Source of the DNA: Crossaster papposus
Taxonomy: Eukaryota > Echinodermata > Asteroidea > Velatida > Solasteridae
Assembly: GCA_037893245.1 (NCBI GenBank)
Contig: JBAIAA010000119.1
Coordinates: forward strand, 1,736,001-1,800,000
Length of the DNA: 64,000 nucleotides
Direction: 5' to 3'
Part shown: positions 11,101 to 22,125 of the stretch, piece by piece
Position numbering within the stretch: position 1 is the stretch's first letter
Layout of the letters: every line of letters begins with the position of its first letter
The notes under the pieces: generated by a model
What the model saw: only the letters and a program-made list of their open reading frames with translations
The model's database searches: none
Told to the model about the DNA's origin: nothing
Translations under genes and position numbers: made by a program

Positions 11101-14100
11101 CAGAAGACATCCCAGTCAATGGCTTGGCTGGAGGGTTACGCCAATAAACATGGTGATAAACTACCGGATACTGGCCACCTTCATCTACCCTCCTGCCTCA
11201 CCAAAGGAGATGTTTATAAGATGATGACAGCTGACATGGAGGCCATGGGACAAGAAGGCTGCAAGCAAGCAATGTTTTTCCGGGTCTGGAGAAGAGATTT
11301 TCGGCACATTGCTATACCCAAGGTATTTTACACGTCAACCAAGTAAAAGTTTACATTTGGTGTAGTTAAAGTGAATTTTTAGGGCTCTCGTTTAAGGGGA
11401 TTTTTGTGCTTTTTTGTTCTGCCTGAAGTTTAAAAGTACATATTTTTTTTTTAAATGAAAAAACACCATATGTACAATTTTTAAACAAATGTTTTCTGTT
11501 TGGCTATGGTCCATATTAAACTCACAAACATACGCTATGTATAAACATTTATGCATACGTCTTGCATAACAGATAACCCACAGTGATTTTGCAATATGTT
11601 CTAAAGGAATAACATGTGTACATCAAATTTCATAGATTTGTAAGAACAGTTTCTGTGACAAACTATTCTGTTACACACCGTATGAATACAGATATTTTGA
11701 TTAAATTTTTAGGAGAACAGATTTGCCAAGTGTGACAAGTGCACACTATACAAGACGTCTCTTGAAAAGACTCTGGACAAAGACAAGAGAAAGGCATTGT
11801 ACGAGAAACGTGATCGCCACTTAAGACTCCAAAAGTAAGTGAAGAATTGTTATTTTGTTTTGTAAAGAAAGTTGAAAAGAACAAAACATTGCAAAGAACA
11901 AGTAATATCCAAATTTATAATTTTGGATGAAATACAATTATCAAATTTGCCTTTAGCTATTATTTTATTTTTATTTATTTATTCCATTTCTTTACCCAGG
12001 GTGTGCCCAAACAGTTTAAAACTGGTTTTCATTGGGGCCCTGCATACATCATCAAATACAATAACAGTACATATTATAAATACAAGGATATTACAGGAAT
12101 TCTAAACATTAACTTCTGATTTACGAGATAGGCGAAAACCCGCCAAATAAAAAACCCTTTTAGGTGAAAAATAAGAAGGGGAAATTCCTATCCGGCTCCA
12201 CATTATAGTGGCAACCAAGTTCTAACTCCGTAGATCAGCGCAATTGGCATAATATCTAACACTCAGATGGCATGTCGGAGCTCTGATTTAAATGTGCTTA
12301 ATGAGTCCAATGTTCGCAATTGTTCGGGCAGATTATTCCAAATATTTGCACCACTCACAGCGTAACTTGTGGCGTAGCATTCGTTTTTGGCGAAAGGAAC
12401 TTTCAGTGCCGTGTAAACTGGTTAATCAATAATTTGAGTCAGAAAATGTGAGTTCCCCCCAAAATACCTATTTTTCACCAACCAGATCAGTTATTTTGTA
12501 TTTCCATTAGTCTAGCCTTGTCTGCCCTTAAAAAAATCACCAATCACACAATTGACATTGTGATGTATTGAATGTGTGTACATCATTCTCCATGTACAGT
12601 ACTTAACATTCTAACCTGTACAAGAGAACTAATACAAATAAACATGTATAAGCAACTGTGCATTTATATGACAGACTATTCCGCCTACATGCATACATGT
12701 ACTGGAAACCTATTATTAGGCATTTTAGACAAATAGGAGAGGATAAAAACGACCTCTGCTTGCAACTAATTTAGTAAGAATTTGTAAGTTTTTTCTTTTC
12801 TGGTGGTACACCCATTACATTAATTCACAAGCTAGTGGAAAAAAATGTAAATATGAAGCCATCAAAATGACCTATGGTACCTATATGTAATATAATATAC
12901 CTGTGACACTTATCAACTTCCATTTATTTTCTATTGCAGCAACGAAAGACGCAAATATTATAAACACTCACAGAAAGCGAAATCATCTCCAAATCTGTAC
13001 ATGTCCATTATCATCGATGGCATGGACCAAAAATCCACTCATCTCCCCAAATTCCTGGTTACTCCGAAGTCCCTATGCTCCATGTGGAAACTCCCTACCC
13101 ACATTACAGGCGTTATTGTCCATGGTAGAGGCCAGCACGCATTCATAGACCTAAAGGAGATTCCTCATGACAGCAACAACACCATCAATGTCCTCCTTCA
13201 AACACTAGTCAAATACCCCCGCTTTCTCCCAACACTGTACCTCCAATTGGATAACTGTGGTCGAGAAAACAAGAACATGTATGTGCTGGGATTGTGTGCA
13301 CTTCTGGTTGAGATGGGAATATTTAAGAAGGTAAGTGAGATTAAATAATGGTTTAAAAAAAATCATAAGTAGTAAAAAAGATTCGCTATTCTGATATTCA
13401 ACAAAATTGCTTTTGTACAAACTATTGTGTATGCAAACAGGGTACCAACAAAAGCATGAAATTTGTGCTACTTGAACTTGAAAAAATTGACATTTTACAT
13501 TTATTGTAAATGTTTCTACGAAAACGGAAGTGTTCTCAAAGTATTGGGAAAACAAAAATCGGGTGTAAAAAGTTCCACACCAACATGTATTTACTACAAA
13601 TCAAGTTGTTTTGAACATAAAGAGTTATGTTGTGTTTTGCATTGAATCCAAAACACTGGTCGTCGGTAATTTGGAATTTAATATAACAGTTCGGAATTTA
13701 TGCACAAAACAAATTTAGAGTAAATATCTTAGACATGAACCAGCAGTTCATGAATAATAATGATTTCATCAACAAGATTTGGCATGCTGTTTTTTCTATT
13801 GAAACTTGCAATTTATCAAAAAGAACAGTTAAAATTTATTGAAAATGTAGCAATATTTGGAACATATACTGTAGTTCATGTGAAATCTTTTTCAAACAAC
13901 ATTTTATAATAAGCTTATCAATCAGAATTACTTATAAATGTGATTAAATGTATTTAATTATCATATCATAACAACTAATTAGGGCCGGAGTTATGTTTGG
14001 ACAATGTAGGGAGTCTCAAAAGTCAAAGCAGCTTTATTCTCCTGGGATTGTTGGGTACTATAACATTTTCTCTGTGGGAGCAATGCTGTATGCTCCACAG

Positions 14101-17100
14101 ATTGTTAGTGTTTTCTTAGTGACCAATCCTCGGGGACAAGCCATACTTTATTTTCAGCAAAACAATGTTGTAGATATTTTCTTATCCTGTCAACTTTGGC
14201 ACACGTTAAATATTTCATTATAAACATATAAGTACGCCTGCACAAAAATGGAATTGTATCATTCCATAATTATAATATGCGAGCCACTCAACTTGACTCA
14301 AGTTTGGTTCGTACTTGACAACACTTGCTTGTATTGATACAGTATAGACATGGCAGAAATGGAACAAGAACACTTTTAACCTCGACTCCCGAGGGTGTGT
14401 GCAAAATCATATTGATTTTTGACGATTGTGGACCGTTTGGGTTGATGAACTAAAACCATCCTTAAAATGTGTTTTATTTTTTTCAGGTCAAGACTAGCTT
14501 CCTGATGGTGGGCCATACCCATGAGGATATTGACCAGCTTTTTTCCAGATTCTCAGTGCACATGTGGCGAAATCGTGTGCATACGATGTCACGCCTTCTG
14601 GAATTGCTACCGGGGGCTTACAACAAACCGAACACCACTGCTGAACGTCTTCAGAACACCGTACATTTTCGGGACTGGATTAAACCATGTCTGAACTCAA
14701 TGGCTCAGCACAGCAAACCTCATGTTTTCAAATTCACTTTGAACGAAGTTGGTAAGTATTTTTACAAATAAAATGGCAAATTCAGTTTTTATGCATGCCA
14801 GTCAAAAGACTCAATTAGAAGTATATAAATGGTACCTGTGAAGGTAGACACCAAATTGCGCTGATCTCGAGCTGCTACATAAATGGTCTTGTTGCTGATG
14901 AACATAGATAATTGTATAATAATTGTAAGCAAAATTCAATTGATGTCTGGCTGTGCTCCGTGGTCAGATATAGGGTTGTATTGTGGCTGTCTACATGTCA
15001 TTGACTCGACCATGTTGTACCCCTTTCCTTCGCAATGTATTAGCTTCTCAGCCAATGATGATTATTATTGTTATTATGAACCATTTTGATTTTGTGTGAT
15101 ATGAAATGGATCGACTCTATACGACAACTGTGCAAATGTTGTTGTTTTTTTCGGGTTTTTTAATAAAAAAGGAAAACAATAACTGTCTCAAAACCAGAAA
15201 TAAAGACATATATCATATTACAAAAGTTTAAATTTTTTTTTAGGTGAAGCAGTTATGCACACAAAGAAATGGAGTTCAACTGGTGAGGCATGGTCTCCAT
15301 GTGTAGTAGCTGAGGGGGCACCTTCTAATCTGTTGATATCACATCCAGTTGAAGGTCCACGTGCTGTTCAGAAAGACTTTGCCAAGCTGGACCTTAAGAA
15401 ACTTAAGCATAGCATTCGTAATGCACGAGAATTCCTAGAGGCACCGGAGGTTGAGGAATGGAACAACTTTCTCTTACAACTTGATGGAGAATGCAATGCA
15501 GGTAATACAAATAAAGCTGCTAACCAAATAAATGTATTTGTAAAGGTCTCAATGGGCGTCAATCAATGGGGGTTGAGGTGGGCAAGCATCCCCCATTTAC
15601 ATTTTTTTTATAGAGGGAAGGGAAAGTATATCAAAAGGCCCCATTTTTGGCTGGCCCATAGACAAATGTTTGACTCTTGAGATCATTACTGTGGCACCCT
15701 ATTACCCCGCCTTGATATCAAATAAAATGTCAAAGGTATTTTACAGTGAACTTAATTCTTTCCCTTGAAAAAGTTAGCAGAACACGTCATCATAAAGCAT
15801 CCTAATTTTACAAGTTATCTAGTGTACTCGTAGGCATCCAATTATCATTTAATAATTCAAATTCATAACAATATTAAATGACTTACGTATTGCACAATTG
15901 TATTGGAAGGATTACAAATTATTCATAGTTGTCTTTCTTATCTGGAATACTGGATACTTATGAACATCACTCATTATCTAGTTGCACATGACGCCACTGC
16001 TGATGACGCCACTGCAGATGACGCCACTGCAGATGACGCCACTGCAGATGACGCCACTGCAGATGACGCCACTGCAGATGACGCCACTGCAGATGACGCC
16101 ACTGCAGATGACGCCACTGCAGATGACGCCACTGCAGATGACGCCACTGCAGATGACGCCACTGCAGATGACGCCACTGCAGATGACGCCACTGCAGATG
16201 ACGCCACTGCAGATGACGCCACTGCAGATGACGCCACTGCAGATGACGCCACTGCAGATGACGCCACTGCAGATGACGCCACTGCAGATGACGCCACTGC
16301 AGATGACGCCACTGCAGATGACGCCACTGCAGATGACGCCACTGCAGATGACGCCACTGCAGATGACGCCACTGCAGATGACGCCACTGCAGATGACGCC
16401 ACTGCAGATGACGCCACTGCAGATGACGCCACTGCAGATGACGCCACTGCAGATGACGCCACTGCAGATGACGCCACTGCAGATGACGCCACTGCAGATG
16501 ACGCCACTGCAGATGACGCCACTGCAGATGACGCCACTGCAGATGACGCCACTGCAGATGACGCCACTGCAGATGACGCCACTGCAGATGACGCCACTGC
16601 AGATGACGCCACTGCAGATGACGCCACTGCAGATGACGCCACTGCAGATGAGACACAGATTTCATTTCCACTGTACGATATATTGGCTAACTGCAGAGAG
16701 CAGGAAGGTACATGTAGTACAAGCAATGACCAACAAACAACTAGCATCTTTGCTGAAGATGAGCTATCTGATGATGACCTTCGTCCAGCTAAAGTAAACA
16801 ATATATGTGGTTTGTTCTGACTGACATTGTTTATTGTTTTAATTAATCTAAATTTTTTGTTTTGAATTGTTTAAACAATTTAATTTAAAAATCCCAGCAT
16901 GGTACTCTCCAGGAATTAGGGTTTGTGTTGGAACCAGTGGATTGCCGAGGGAAGGGTGTGTTGACAGTGACACTGGATTTCATTATACCCGCACAGCAAC
17001 ATGTTCCAATTAACAGGAAGCCCTGTCTGTCTATAAGCTTGACTTATGAAGCAAAATTGCAGTGTATTCATTCTTGTTGAATATCTCATATGAAAGTTTA

Positions 17101-17267
17101 TTACTGATCCAACAGTGACCTTTTCAAAACTTGTGGAAAGTAGAAACTTAATGTTCTGATTGGTTCTTTCCATATTTTTCATTTTAAAGGTTCGCCTTGG
17201 AAAACGAAAACGCAAAGGTGCTACCAGCAAAGATAGTGGCAGCAGACGAAAGCAACCAAGACGCTAA
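8188..17267 (+). CDS. DUF7869-type, DDE-transposase-like spliced gene (5' end uncertain)
   Basis: Eleven phase-consistent exons are visible: (about 8,188)-8,234, 8,843-8,947, 9,597-9,713, 10,215-10,511, 11,048-11,322, 11,713-11,834, 12,940-13,330, 14,487-14,751, 15,244-15,501, 15,982-16,793 and 17,190-17,267 (TAA). All have AG/GT borders and matching phases, about 920 residues in total. The order is an acidic N-terminus; a KxRQWILDYFNNHHD region; a KCDKCTLY cysteine pair; then DGMDQK, LDNCGRENKN and GHTHEDIDQLFSR. These three motifs match the DUF7869 family as I know it and look like a DDE catalytic triad. The penultimate exon is mostly DDATA repeats, and the last exon encodes a basic, NLS-like tail (GKRKRK and SRRKQPRR). 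The first two exons share a DSGG-N-LTEFSADDS sequence, so they look like an exon duplication. No start codon is identified, because duplicated repeat DNA abuts exon 1 at about 8,187. The function (domesticated protein or transposase) is not shown; no terminal repeats were found around it. Confidence 0.75.
9230..9418. mobile_element. foldback MITE in an intron
   Basis: Inverted arms CACTGTGAGACCAGAAGA (near 9,246) and CTTCTGGCCTCACAGTG (ending near 9,413), with an inner pair AATAGGTCCCC and GGGGCCTATT. The element is about 190 bp and non-coding. It sits in the intron between the exons at 8,843 and 9,597. Confidence 0.65.
12263..12410 (-). pseudogene. LINE reverse-transcriptase C-terminal fragment, antisense in an intron
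   Basis: The minus strand reads a short open frame ending in TGA at 12,263. It contains YAVSGANIWNNLPEQLR followed by LSTFKSELRHAI. This is the usual C-terminus of CR1/L2/RTE-like reverse transcriptases (WN.LP..LR then FK..L). It lies in the intron between 11,834 and 12,940 and is truncated upstream. Confidence 0.65.
15990..16649 (+). repeat. 15-bp coding minisatellite, 44 copies (DDATA)
   Basis: Forty-four copies of GACGCCACTGCAGAT lie head to tail. All are identical except the first, which has GCT for GCA. The unit is a multiple of three, so five of the six frames stay open across the array. Splice phase from the upstream exon (ends 15,501, phase 1) selects the frame that reads DATAD. The array sits inside the exon 15,982-16,793, with acceptor CATTATCTAG just before it. 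Confidence 0.95.
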
Positions 17268-18226
17268 CCCATCAGAAACAACTTAGTAATATGCAGGCCT
17301 ACCAGTAGTTTTTGCCAAAGTTTACTGTATTCAAGATTGGATTGTGCGCGTCGCGTAATGTTTTCACACAGTGCGCCTGCTTTCGATAAAATTGGGCCAA
17401 ACAAAATAAATTGTGTGTTTACGGTAACGGCTTTAAACAAATACAGGTAGGTAGATAGTAGGGCTAGTAGATAGGAAAATAATTATTATGTTGTTATTTC
17501 AGTCGAGTTTTAATACGTTTGGTAATTACTCCAAAAATTAATGGCAATAACAACTTACTTGGTAAGAAGTACAGCAGCTTTGGATAGTACATGTATAATG
17601 CATTTTTAGAAACTTTTCACTTCGAAGTACTGCGGTTATGAAAAAATATATCACTTTTTATCCCCAAAAATTTGAATCTGAGAAGCGTTACTGCAGTGAC
17701 GTTTCTCAGACTGTGTATTCCAATGCAGATTATTTTTCCTGCGTGAACATAACCGCTCCAGATTTTCGGCAATATCTCAAAATCGCTACCACCTTTTGAA
17801 ATGAAATTTGTAAAGTTTAGTTTTATGGTATATATCTATAACTATATAGGATTGAAACAAACAATGGGTTCCAATTACCAAACGTGTACGATCCCTTTAA
17901 TGTTACTTTAAACGATATTTATGAAGTTTAGTTATGAACTGAAACAATTTGGCCTGTGAAAACTTAGTATGGCCTTCATGGAAATTTATCTTGTATTAAG
18001 GTGGTAAAAATTGATAATATGTATATGTAATCACTGTATGGGTTACATCAACTGTTAACTTTAACTGTTAAAAGAATGTGTTCACCTTTAAAAGCTTGAC
18101 ACTCGTCCTGTGAAATGTTTATTATCCTGTTATATAGTATGACTATGCTATGAAATTTTGTGTAATTAATCAAGGCCCCCCCCCCCCCCCCCACAGAAAA
18201 GCTAAGGTCAGGGGGAAAATCTAAAT
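17268..18226. other. 3' flank of the DUF7869-like gene; no further gene seen
   Basis: An AATAAA at about 17,405 is a possible polyadenylation signal for the upstream gene. The rest is AT-rich sequence with a C run near 18,178-18,192 just before the satellite. No ORF or RNA gene is supported. Confidence 0.4.
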
Positions 18227-18900
18227 ACCTAACTCTGACACTGATGGTGGCTTGCTGGGGATGGGAGATAATATTATCCCAAATACCAGGCTTTGAGACT
18301 GATGGTAGCTTGCTCGGGATGGCAGATAATATTATCCCAAATACCAGGCTCTGACACTGACGGTGGCTTGCTCGGCATGGGAGATAATATTATCCCAAAT
18401 ACCAGGCTCTGACACTGATGGTGGCTTGCTCGGCATGGGAGATAATATTATCCCAAATACCAGGCTCTGACACTGATGGTGGCTTGCTCGGGTTGGGAGA
18501 TAATATTATCCCAAATACCAGGCTCTTACACTGATGGTGGCTTGCTCGGGATGGCAGATAATATTATCCCAAATACCAGGCTCTGACACTGATGGTGGCT
18601 TGTTCGACATGTGAGAAAATATTATCCCAAATACCAGGCTCTTACACTGATGGTGGCTTGCTCGACATGGAAGATAATATTATCCCAAATACCAGGCTCT
18701 GACACTGATGGTGGCTTGCTCGGCATGTGAGAAAATATTATCTCAAATACCAGGCTCTGAACCTAATGGTGGCTTGCTCGACATGGGAGATAATATCCCA
18801 AATACCAGGCTCTGACAAAAATGGTGGCTTGCTTGGCACAGGAGATAACATCCCAAATATTAACCTCCAAAACTGATGGTGGCTTGCTTGGCATGGGTTG
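18227..18900. repeat. 58-bp satellite, about 11 copies
   Basis: Unit of about 58 bp: TACCAGGCTCTGACACTGAT, GGTGGCTTGCTCGGCATGGG and AGATAATATTATCCCAAA. Each unit carries the self-complementary GATAATATTATC. The last two copies near 18,800-18,880 are shorter and more diverged, as expected at an array edge. Confidence 0.9.
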
Positions 18901-19558
18901 GCTGGAGGTGGAAAGTGAAGTCAACCCTGAGCAAATAATTATTTTGATTTTATAATGTACCTCAAAGCGTTTTATATTTAAATAAATACAAAGACTTCTG
19001 TGGATAACATTTATTTTTGGTATAGTATAACAATTTACCAAAAAACACCATTTTGGGAAAAAAATGTGAACTAATTTAGTTCACTTTGAAAGTATTTGCT
19101 GTTTCAAGTAGTATTTGCAATGACTGTCGTTTCCAGCCCGTTTGCTTTACTCCTTAAACAAGAGGACATTAGGGGTGATGCTTTTTCAGAGGTGGAGAAA
19201 AAGAATGACACTGTAATGTATAATTGTTGAGAGTGTAGAATTCAAGTTAACAGAAATCTTGGGGTGATCATGTGCCCCCCCCCCCAATCTCCAGTACAGT
19301 CTTTGAAGTTGTGCTGCAATGTCAGCCCTTATATTGGATAAACTGTAAACATTTATGTTGAATGCCCTAAGATATTCCTTGTAGTATATTTGTGTATTAA
19401 AATATTCCTGTTAACTTGCATTTTTAAGCTCAATCTATTAAATTAGGCTATGAAAAATAAAGCAATGGGACAACTTTGCAAGTAATATTGTGGTGCTTTT
19501 TTAAACCCCAAGAAATATGATCTATCTTTGAATTGAGATTTCCAAAGATTTGAGAGAT
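18901..19558. other. intergenic, nothing recognised
   Basis: AT-rich DNA with a short C run at about 19,276. It is downstream of the minus-strand gene ending at 19,559. I see no convincing polyadenylation signal on that strand here. Confidence 0.4.
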
Positions 19559-20905
19559 TCAGAGTTGCTGGAGATTGATGGCATAACCATTGCTTGTGTC
19601 ATTTCTCCCTTGAACAAACAGTGGTACCATTGTAGCATGTCTCTCCATTATATGTAGCCTCATACAGCTGCCAGCCAGAAGGACTTCAATGGTGCCTAGT
19701 TTAGGACTCTTGATTTCTGAAAAGAATATACAAGTGAAATGTTTAAATGATCAAAAAGTAATATAAAAGAAATGAATACAATGGCTGCTTGTTAGCAGTC
19801 TAGTTTTCAATCTTGCTGCAACAAAACGTAATCATCAGTGCTCTATTTTCAAAGATTTTCCATTCACAATGCTCTCATACAAGGGAAATTTTGTTTCATC
19901 ACTATAGTCAAATGATGCTAATAAATCAGTATATATACATGTACATATTTAAATATCATTTTTTTTTTGGTTTCTTTGGGGGGGAGGGGGGGGGTGTAAA
20001 AAAATATGTAATATTATTTTTAATATGTTAATTAAAAAATGCCACAATGACTGGAATTTTTACCCTGCTGAGGTATCTGCCAGATTGTACAGGTGGGTTT
20101 ATATTTGTGAATTTGTTTCTTCTCACGGAAAGCAGTGTACAGAGCTGACATACAGTGAGCACATCGCTAAAGAAAAGGGCAGAGCCCGTTATCTAATTTG
20201 CTTTATTCTGATGCAAAATTACATTATAACTAGTGATAATTGTTACAGGTCATACCTGTGGTCATGTCATGGTGCATAGCCCTGTCTGTCACCAACATTC
20301 TGAAGTGCTGGCCGTATTCACTCCAAAGTCCAATTTCCACGTTTCTTAAAGAGAGAAAGTTAACTTAAGTTAAGTTCAGTTAACACAAACTAATCAAAAA
20401 TTGACACAACAGTTTATTTAAAGACCATGGTCCTAGTCTGGATGGCAATCGTGTAAATGTACTGTAGTTTCACTCCCATTTTTACAAGTTCTATTCTAAA
20501 ATTGCTTTTGCGTTTGAAAGCCAATTAAAAAGTGACTTTTCCAGCTTCAAGCAGTCATTGTTCTTCAGATTTGAACCCATTATTTTTTATTTTTGATAAG
20601 TGGTTTTGAAGAAAATGTGACTCAGTGTCTTACCCTTTTTGCACAGTCATGTTTATTGCAATCTTGTGTTTTTGTGTCATGCCGGTTGTCGGTTTTTCCT
20701 CAAACCATAGGCCCAACCCTCTTTCCACGAAGTTTTGCTTGCTGGTACATGTAAATACTTGCATGATTCCAAATCATGATTTTTCCTACTTGTATCATCG
20801 TCAAATTCATCCTCATAAAATTGCCTTTTTTGTTTGTACTAAATTGTAGTCTTATTCCTACGTTTAACCGTACACTCACGCAGTGGACTTCCCTGTTCCC
20901 AGCAT
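19559..20905 (-). CDS. small four-exon gene, unknown product (126 aa)
   Basis: Four minus-strand exons join in phase: 20,880-20,905 (ATG, donor GTGAGT), 20,634-20,741, 20,256-20,344 and 19,559-19,716 (TGA). They total 381 nt. The acceptors of the last two exons have good pyrimidine tracts (TTCTCTCTTTAAG and TATTCTTTTCAG), and their donors are GTAAGA and GTATGA. Visible peptide segments include NFVERGLGLWFEEKP, LWSEYGQHFRMLVTDRAMHH and VLLAGSCMRLHIMERHA. I recognise no family, and there is no signal peptide or membrane segment. Exons 2 to 4 are the better supported part. The tiny first exon is the least certain, because all three minus frames are open around 20,640-20,800. Confidence 0.5.
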
Positions 20906-21084
20906 ATAGCGTACGACAGCGGAATCAAACACACCGACAAAAACGCCGAGTTGTGGCCCAAAATATTGGCAAAATTAACATGGCAAGTCACTGGAATTTC
21001 GCTTTGCCTGGCTCAGCTCCTGTGGCTAAAGGGTTGTTCAATCGACGTCAAAATCCTTCAATGTCAGCACAAAAGAGAAAATAA

Positions 21085-21300
21085 ATGCCGCACACAGTGT
21101 TTTTCAAGATGGCGATTCGCTGAAAGTTTTTACACCGTGACGTCATCAAGCCCGGCGTTAGCCAGCTTTCGCGATGGGCTTCGGAATACAGCCTGAAATC
21201 TAGCCCCGTCTTACTTCGCGTAGCCTAGCCCGTCGTTTGGTATGAGGCTTCAAAATGGCGCCTCAAAAATCTAGCCCAAGCCTAGCCTCTAGCCTCCGTT
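21085..21300. promoter_or_regulatory. CpG-rich promoter-like segment
   Basis: Contains a full CRE/ATF site (TGACGTCA at about 21,138), two AA(G/A)ATGGCG motifs typical of YY1 sites (21,108 and 21,253), and far more CpG than the surroundings. It lies just upstream of the minus-strand gene's first exon, so it plausibly drives that gene. Multiple CTAGCC repeats follow at 21,198-21,300. Confidence 0.4.
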
Positions 21301-21338
21301 TCGTAAAGGCCCTATCTTTGATGCAGTAACAGTAGAAC

Positions 21339-22117
21339 CACAGACATATAAACACATAGACCTCCAGGGGCCAATTTCACGGAGCTGCTAAGCACAACAA
21401 TTTGCTTAGCACAAAAACATCTTGCTCATTAAAAACAATTTATCAGCCAAAATTCTACGTGTTTTTTATGCTAAGCAAAAAACCAGCCGATTATCAATCA
21501 AAAACAATAAAGATTACGTGAAAATTTGGTCTGTAACCTTGTTTTTACCAAGGACACATTTTCATGCTAAGCAAATTTGTGTGCTTAGCAGCTCCGTGAA
21601 ATTGGGCCCAGGTCCTATTCAAAACTACAGGATGATTTCGTGATTTCGCGGCGCCCGACTAAAATACCAACTATGGGCAAATTTAGCCCTCGGTATAGGG
21701 AATTTGTACACACCCGAACTGTTCCAGTCAAATAATTATATGAAGCCATTTATCGATTTAAAAGAAAATTACATAGGGCTATACTATATACCATGTAGAT
21801 TAAGCATAACCAGTGTCAATCTTGATACCCTAAAATAAAGAAGTTTTAGGCCCATTTTTGTGTCAAGCGCGTTGCCCGGTATGCGCACAGAACGTAAAAA
21901 AGCGCGGTGCGTTGCCCGTCGAACGAAATATACTGTACACAATTATATGAACGCGCGTGCAAAGTGCGTTGCATGATAGACGCGTAATTGTACGCGCTTG
22001 ACTTTTTATAGCTACACGCGCATGCCGTGCAGCCTACACGCCGTTTTGCCCATACTTTGCAAATCACGGTTTTGTGCACACGACTGTACTGGCGGTCTAT
22101 AGGTTTATATGTCTGTG
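21339..22117. mobile_element. non-autonomous hAT-like element with 8-bp TSD
   Basis: Inverted ends CACAGACATATAAAC (21,339) and GTTTATATGTCTGTG (ends 22,117; one base differs) are flanked by a perfect direct repeat AGTAGAAC at 21,331-21,338 and 22,118-22,125. The 8-bp duplication fits hAT or P-type insertion. It has no coding content and hosts a nested MITE at 21,367-21,610. Confidence 0.75.
21367..21610. mobile_element. GGGCCCAATTTCAC MITE, nested
   Basis: Inverted arms of about 45 bp: CCAATTTCACGGAGCTGCTA from 21,371, and the reverse complement ending in GAAATTGGGCCCA at 21,610. Both continue through GCTTAGCA. Relatives are a partial copy at 35,689-35,830, a solo end near 44,812-44,846 and a larger member at 48,770-49,396. 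Confidence 0.8.
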
Positions 22118-22125
22118 AGTAGAAC

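Noticed and set aside
15903-16820. Long ORFs in several frames across the 15-bp array, on both strands (SSAVA, HLQWR and TPLQM repeats)
   Set aside because: A 15-bp period without stops keeps five frames open. Only the frame that fits splice phases 15,501 to 15,982 and 16,793 to 17,190 is supported.
18227-18900. CRISPR-like array of 58-bp units
   Set aside because: Units are contiguous copies with no distinct spacers, in animal DNA; it is a satellite.
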